From Spirogloea muscicola (Eukaryota > Streptophyta > Zygnematophyceae > Spirogloeales > Spirogloeaceae), in contig WELB01000331.1 in assembly GCA_009602725.1 (NCBI GenBank), positions 93,891 through 104,532 of the forward strand: a stretch of 10,642 nucleotides of DNA, read 5' to 3'. Position 1 is the stretch's first letter; each line of letters starts with the position of its first letter. A program made the position numbers and the translations under genes. This document shows, piece after piece, positions 7,185 through 10,642 of the stretch. Under the pieces are notes generated by a model, which saw nothing but the letters and a program-made list of their open reading frames with translations, did not search any database and had not been told where the DNA came from.

Positions 7185-7538
7185 CGCGGGCTGGCCACGC
7201 TGCGGCGAAAGCCGCTCGCAGCAAGGCGGCCAAACTCGCCGACCACCCCGGCTGCAGATGAGTTCGTCCCCCTGGCTGTGGACGTGCACGGGGCTCTCGG
7301 GTCCCAGTGGCTCGACCTGCTGGCCAGGCTTGCGCGGCGTGCTGTGTCCCGCAGGCGCGGTGAGCCGGCTGATTTCAACGCCGCTGGCTCGTGGGCTCAA
7401 GTCTATTGTATGAGATTATCAATATCCCTTCAGCGCTCCATGGCCCACGCTCTGCATCTGCGTGCTGGCCGCGCTCTCGCTGCGGCCTCCAGCTTTCGTC
7501 AGGGGATAGTTTTCAGGCAGCTAGTCTGTCGGATCTGA
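7185..7538 (+). pseudogene. C-terminal remnant of a retroelement ORF (copy 2), frameshifted
   Basis: AAKAARSKAAKLADHPGC (7201-7255) reads in one frame up to a TGA. From about 7257 the match continues in another frame as DEFVPLAVDVHGALGSQW, then LLARLARRAV, GEPADFNAAGSWAQVY and SLQRSMAHALHLRAGRALAA, ending at TGA 7536-7538. Copy 3 has RTKELKYADHP then VFFPLAIDTHGAL at the same place, so one or two bases were lost or gained near 7250. The Lys-x-x-Lys-x-Ala-Asp-His-Pro helix is the part that would complete the PD-(D/E)XK-like fold. The upstream parts of the element are absent. Confidence 0.8.
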
Positions 7539-7544
7539 GGCTCC

Positions 7545-7565
7545 TCACTCGTAATTACTGAGTGA
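7545..7565 (+). repeat. TTACTGAGTGA hairpin downstream of retroelement copy 2
   Basis: TCACTC (7545-7550) pairs with GAGTGA (7560-7565) around loop GTAATTACT, a few bases after the stop of copy 2. TTACTGAGTGAT also follows the end of copy 3 (8514-8503, minus strand), suggesting a shared 3' UTR structure. Confidence 0.55.
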
Positions 7566-7624
7566 TCCATCCTCCCCCTGTTCTGACATAGCATCTTCAG
7601 GCCCCTTTGTGGCTGCTAAACGCT

Positions 7625-7712
7625 TGTAGGCCCCTCCAAACCTTTGTAAAATTTTTGGGCTGGCTTTTGGCAGCCCTTGCCCCCATGGAGTGCCACTTCT
7701 TCTTCTTCTATC
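7625..7712 (-). repeat. Dispersed hairpin repeat
   Basis: TAGGCCCCTCCAAACCTTTG, then GGGCTGGCTTTTGGCAGCCC (7657-7676), then TTGCCCCCATGGAGTGCC. It is the reverse complement of the 5110-5195 copy. Confidence 0.75.
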
Positions 7713-7787
7713 TCGAACCTGGAGTCAATCACATCACTCGATAACAAGTGAGGAGCCTGTGAGAGGTCAGCCCAAGAAAAGTACTCG

Positions 7788-7868
7788 CCCATAGAGAAGA
7801 GGAACTGGCAAAGCCAGCCCAGAAAGAGTGGACAATGTTCAGAGCCAAAGAAAGAGGTGCCGAAAGAT
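7788..7868 (+). repeat. Dispersed hairpin repeat (direct repeat with 8366-8447)
   Basis: CTCGCCCATAGAGAAGAG, then CTGGC/GCCAG hairpin (7805-7817), then GACAATGTTCAGAGCCAAAG. About 85% identical by eye to the copy 580 bp downstream. Confidence 0.8.
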
Positions 7869-7872
7869 TTCG

Positions 7873-8360
7873 TGTATTTGAAATAAACGAAGGCCAAATG
7901 GCCAAGTACAAAGGCAAACACATCTGAAGGCCTACATAACCTACAGCAAATTGACCCGCTCAGTAACCACGGGTCAAAACATAAAGGTCGCTAATCGATG
8001 CCTGAATACTTGATGTTAGATACGAAGCCCTTCTACCACCAACTAGAGCTCGTCCAGCTTTCTGGTGCAAGGCATTGGCCTGAGCACGCTGCAAACAGGC
8101 CCAAACTCGTCATCGCAAGAAAGACAGACATGCAGCTGGCAAGCCCATCTCAGCCGGAAACACATCTGCACGACGTGTGTAGCCTAGATTGGCAATTTTA
8201 AAGGAGGGTGTGAAACCGAGGACCCAGACAGCCAAAGATGTCGATTGCCGCTGGCAGGAGCTGATCGCATTTGGGGTAGTCGGAGTAGTGCTGCAACTTT
8301 CGTTGTTTTGCACCGCCCACTGCGTGACTAGCGATATGTGTCGGTGCTCGAAACAGAGAA
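7873..8360. other. Gene-poor spacer between two direct hairpin repeats
   Basis: Several short open frames on both strands (for example 7998-8201 + and 8189-8374 +) show no family resemblance, and none is clearly preferred. Apart from the hairpin at 7951-7977, I see nothing that can be named. Confidence 0.5.
7951..7977 (-). repeat. TTACTGAG hairpin, 8-bp stem
   Basis: TTGACCCG (7951-7958) pairs perfectly with CGGGTCAA (7970-7977); loop CTCAGTAACCA is 11 nt. The minus-strand reading, TGGTTACTGAG, matches the loop at 5081-5091. Confidence 0.65.
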
Positions 8361-8365
8361 GTGCT

Positions 8366-8447
8366 CGCCCATAGAGAAGAGGGGCTGGCAAAGCCAGCTC
8401 AAAAAGGAAAGACAATGTTCAGAGCCAAAGAAGGAGGGGCCGAAATG
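8366..8447 (+). repeat. Dispersed hairpin repeat (direct repeat with 7788-7868)
   Basis: CTCGCCCATAGAGAAGAGG, hairpin GCTGGC/GCCAGC (8384-8398), then GACAATGTTCAGAGCCAAAG and GGGGCCGAAA. It lies about 80 bp past the 3' end of retroelement copy 3. Confidence 0.8.
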
Positions 8448-8528
8448 TGGGCCAGGCGAAGCACTAAGAAAGCAAGCACAAAAAGAAACAAACCAGCCAC
8501 ATATCACTCAGTAACCCCTGCTAAGCAG

Positions 8529-9905
8529 TCACAAATCAGAGATGCTAGGCTGCTGGAAATGGGACCCCTGGCCAGAGCCAGAGGCAGCAGCGAGGGCTCT
8601 GCCGGCACGCAGGTGCAGCGCACAGGCCATAGACCTCTGCAGCGAGACGGCAGGCGGATGCGGTACACCTGCGCGAGCGACCCGGCTGCAGGGAAGTCCA
8701 CCGGCTCCCCATGGAAGCGGCGGGCGATGGCGTGGCGGGCGAGCTGGTCGAGGAGTTGTAGCCACCGAGCACACAACGCCCCATGGGTGTCGATAGCCAG
8801 CGGGAAGAACACGTCTTCCGGCGGATGGTCAGCATACTTCAGCTCTTTTGTCCGAGAGCGGCGCCGGCGACCGCATACGCAGCCATGGTGGCACACTGGG
8901 CTGGGTGGGAGCGGTCGAATGCGTCGGTAGTCACCACGTCCAGGAGAAGACGTGGCCCACCGGCTTGTGGGGTGGCCACAAGGTCTACACGACGTGCGTG
9001 GAGACCGTCGGCCCTTTCCTGGAGCGGCATGACGCCGGAGCGTTCTGCTGCCACCCAGAAGCCAGCCTCCACCAGGATGCCATGCATCGCATCCCGCAGG
9101 CGGTCGTGGGCCGCCGTCCGCTCTCCGCCATGGGAACAGCGCAGAACGTGAGCAGCCAGCTCGTCAGGCTCGGCCCCTCGCTCGCCACACTCACATTGAC
9201 GCACACCATGAAGACATGGCGGCGGCAGGCCGAGGAGCCGGTGGACGGTAGTGCGAAAGACCTCGTCGGAGAGCGTGAGAGCGTCGTTGATGGGGAGGGC
9301 CTGAAGCCACGCCGCTGCCCCCGAGGAGGAGGCCGATTGAAGGCGCGCGCGCCCGGGCAGGTCGGCCTCTGGGAGCTGCAGCACGGCGGTGGTGAACGCG
9401 GCCTTGTCGACCACGGCCGCGAAGCGCGCTTGGACGCGCAAGTCAGCGGTGTGCGCGAGGTGCGCAAAGGAGACCGCCTGGCCTGCCAGGGCCGGGTGCG
9501 CCGCGAGCAGCTCCTGGTGGGCGGGGCGAAGCGACACCTGAAACGGCAGCGCGCCTACGTCGACCTCCACCACCGCCTGCTCCAGTGCACGCCGGCCGTG
9601 GACCATGAAGCGCTGGGCTACGGAGGCGGCAGACTGCGCCCAGCTGCCGAGGTATGCAGCCCGGCAAGAACGGGCGAGCGGGCGCAGGCCGAGACCACCG
9701 TGGCTGAGGGCTAGCGCCGCCTGGTGGATAGCGGCTGGCGGCTGGAGGAAGCCCTGGTGGCGGACCAGGGCCGCCAAGCTCGCCACCATGCCTGCCTCAA
9801 AATCCGCGTACACCGTCAACGCCCCTGGGGGGTGGCCCGCGTCGAGTACTGGGGCCGCTGCCCATTGGCCTTGGTCAGCATGGCCAACGACAGCTGCATA
9901 TCGAG
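8529..9905 (-). pseudogene. Retroelement C-terminal half (copy 3): thumb, zinc knuckle, PD-(D/E)XK-like region, two frameshifts
   Basis: The main frame is an open run of 450 codons (10191-8839) whose first ~95 residues are only repeat-derived read-through. From about 9905 it reads LTVYADFEAGMVASLAALV and QAALALSHGGLGLRPL, a typical retroelement RT/thumb end. Next is C-x-C-x12-H-x3-C (9195-9136, HVLRC), then HDRLRDAMHGILVEAGF. Last are RVDLV (8991-8977) and LLLDVVTTDAF (about 8949-8917), fitting the acidic residues of a PD-(D/E)XK endonuclease. The frame shifts near 8848-8866. The next frame carries RTKELKYADHP, DVFFPLAIDTHGAL and GEPVDFPAAGSLAQVY. A 1-nt loss near 8650 shifts it again to VSLQRSMACALHLRAGRAL and a stop at 8529. 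This is known architecture for target-primed non-LTR elements; the clade is not assigned. The fingers/palm are missing, so it is dead. Confidence 0.85.
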
Positions 9906-9965
9906 GGGAAGAGCGACCTCGCCAATTGGGACTAATACCAATGAAAAGGAACGAGCGAGAGAAGA

Positions 9966-10092
9966 AGAAAGAAGAAGTGGCTCTCCAAGTGGGGGCAAGG
10001 GCTGTGAAGAAAGAGCTCGCCCAGAGAGAAAGGGGGCCAGCTGTGAAGAGCCGCCCGAAAAGATTTGACAAAGGTTTGAGGAGGCCAAATGA
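9966..10092 (+). repeat. Dispersed hairpin repeat, expanded copy
   Basis: GAAGTGGCTCTCCAAGTGGG, GGGGGCAAGGGCTGTGAAG, a second arm GGGGGCCAGCTGTGAAGAG, then GATTTGACAAAGGTTTGAGG. It matches 5110-5195 at both ends with about 40 bp extra in the middle. It lies just upstream of retroelement copy 3. Confidence 0.65.
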
Positions 10093-10144
10093 CGGGGGGG
10101 GCCGAAAGCGCTTTGAAATTAAAAGAGCCGGAGTGGCGGGGAGC

Positions 10145-10180
10145 GGAGGCGCCCGGGCCGGGCCCGGGCCGGGCGCCTCC
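10145..10180. repeat. 36-bp GC-rich palindrome
   Basis: Perfect 12-bp arms, GGAGGCGCCCGG (10145-10156) and CCGGGCGCCTCC (10169-10180), around a GC-only centre. A stable hairpin is expected. No coding role is supported. Confidence 0.75.
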
Positions 10181-10462
10181 CGTGTCTCCACGGGCCCGGG
10201 CGCTAGACGCGGAGGCCCGCGTCGCCGGCTGTGAAGAAAGAAGAGAGAGAAGGCGCGCGGGGCGCATGAAATTAAAGCGAGGCCAATTCAAGCCAATACA
10301 GTGCTCAGCAGAAAATGCAGAAAGTGCAAAGAATGCAGCGCAAAGAATGTGGCTACATGAAATGACGCCCTATACTAGGAGGGCCGGAGGTGCCACAGAG
10401 CGGGGGGAGCCGTGCTGACGAGGGCCATGTTGACTCGACCTGTACCGCTTGTGCAGCTGGTA
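10181..10462. other. No gene supported
   Basis: Purine-rich, low-complexity sequence with AATGCAGAAAGTGCAAAG-type iterations at 10314-10350. The frames present are short. A minus-strand frame from the duplication (AASEVDAGLVAKAV) continues into it to about 10390, where it stops. Confidence 0.4.
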
Positions 10463-10642
10463 GGGGGAAGGAGGGCCGGGAAAGTTGATGACGGCCTTGG
10501 CAACCAGTCCTGCGTCCACTTCTGAAGCCGCTCGAGGAGGAGGGCAGCAGCAATGGCAGGAGGAATGGCGGAGGGGGAAGGAGGGCCGGGTAAGTTGGTG
10601 ACGGCCTTGGCAACCAGTCCTGCATCCACGTCGGAAGCCGCT
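10463..10642 (-). repeat. 110-bp direct duplication, possibly exonic
   Basis: GGGGGAAGGAGGGCCGGG begins at 10463 and again at 10573. The first ~70 bp of each unit are about 92% identical by eye; the second unit is cut by the window edge. On the minus strand each unit can encode EVDAGLVAKAV-NFPGPPSP or a close variant. Because 110 is not a multiple of three, one frame cannot give this peptide in both units without splicing. A coding role is possible but unproven. Confidence 0.6.

Noticed and set aside
7788-8447. CRISPR array
   Set aside because: Only two repeats of 80 bp with a 500-bp spacer, in eukaryotic-type DNA.
9906-10191. First 95 residues of the 450-codon frame as a real N-terminus
   Set aside because: They translate the hairpin repeat and the GC palindrome; conserved retroelement protein begins only after them.

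Overview
The window looks like nuclear DNA of a eukaryote, most likely a green alga (an inference, with no taxonomic search). Minus-strand reading frames are Ala/Gly-rich, carry GCC/GGC runs and are broken by GT-AG introns in phase. They sit among AT-richer non-coding stretches and decayed non-LTR-type retroelement pieces. There are no bacterial operon features, rRNA, tRNA or CRISPR.

Layout. 1-198 (-): C-terminal remnant of a retroelement ORF, cut off by the window edge. 199-1068: no gene supported. 1069-1930 (-): small blocks that read in order as a response-regulator receiver (REC) domain, beta1 to the beta5 Lys-Pro, separated by intron-sized gaps. 2206-4620 (-): exons of a low-complexity protein with a coiled coil bridging a predicted 159-nt intron, an Ala-rich body, three tandem 36-residue repeats and a Ser/Pro-rich tail ending at a consensus GTAAGT donor. 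That donor points toward the REC blocks, so all of 1069-4620 may be one gene, but the joins between 2640 and 1597 are not all resolved. 4469-4860: copies of a dispersed hairpin repeat. 5166-5537 (+): an unrecognised open frame.

5585-7538 (+): a reverse-transcriptase fragment, about 600 bp of other DNA, then a C-terminal remnant of the same kind of element. 7625-8447: further hairpin repeats around gene-poor DNA. 8529-9905 (-): the longest retroelement piece, with the end of the RT/thumb region, a CxC...HxxxC zinc-knuckle-like motif and a PD-(D/E)XK-like region, broken by two frameshifts. 9966-10642: another hairpin-repeat copy, a 36-bp GC palindrome and a 110-bp duplication.

Two repeat systems tie the window together. 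One is the retroelement (three C-terminal copies and one RT core, none intact). The other is a short family built around GGGCTGGC...CCAGCCC, present about nine times in both orientations, often beside retroelement pieces. A third signature, a hairpin or partial hairpin around TTACTGAG, follows the retroelement 3' ends and also occurs alone. The retroelement copies cannot be active as read. The minus-strand low-complexity/REC gene is the best candidate for a host gene.
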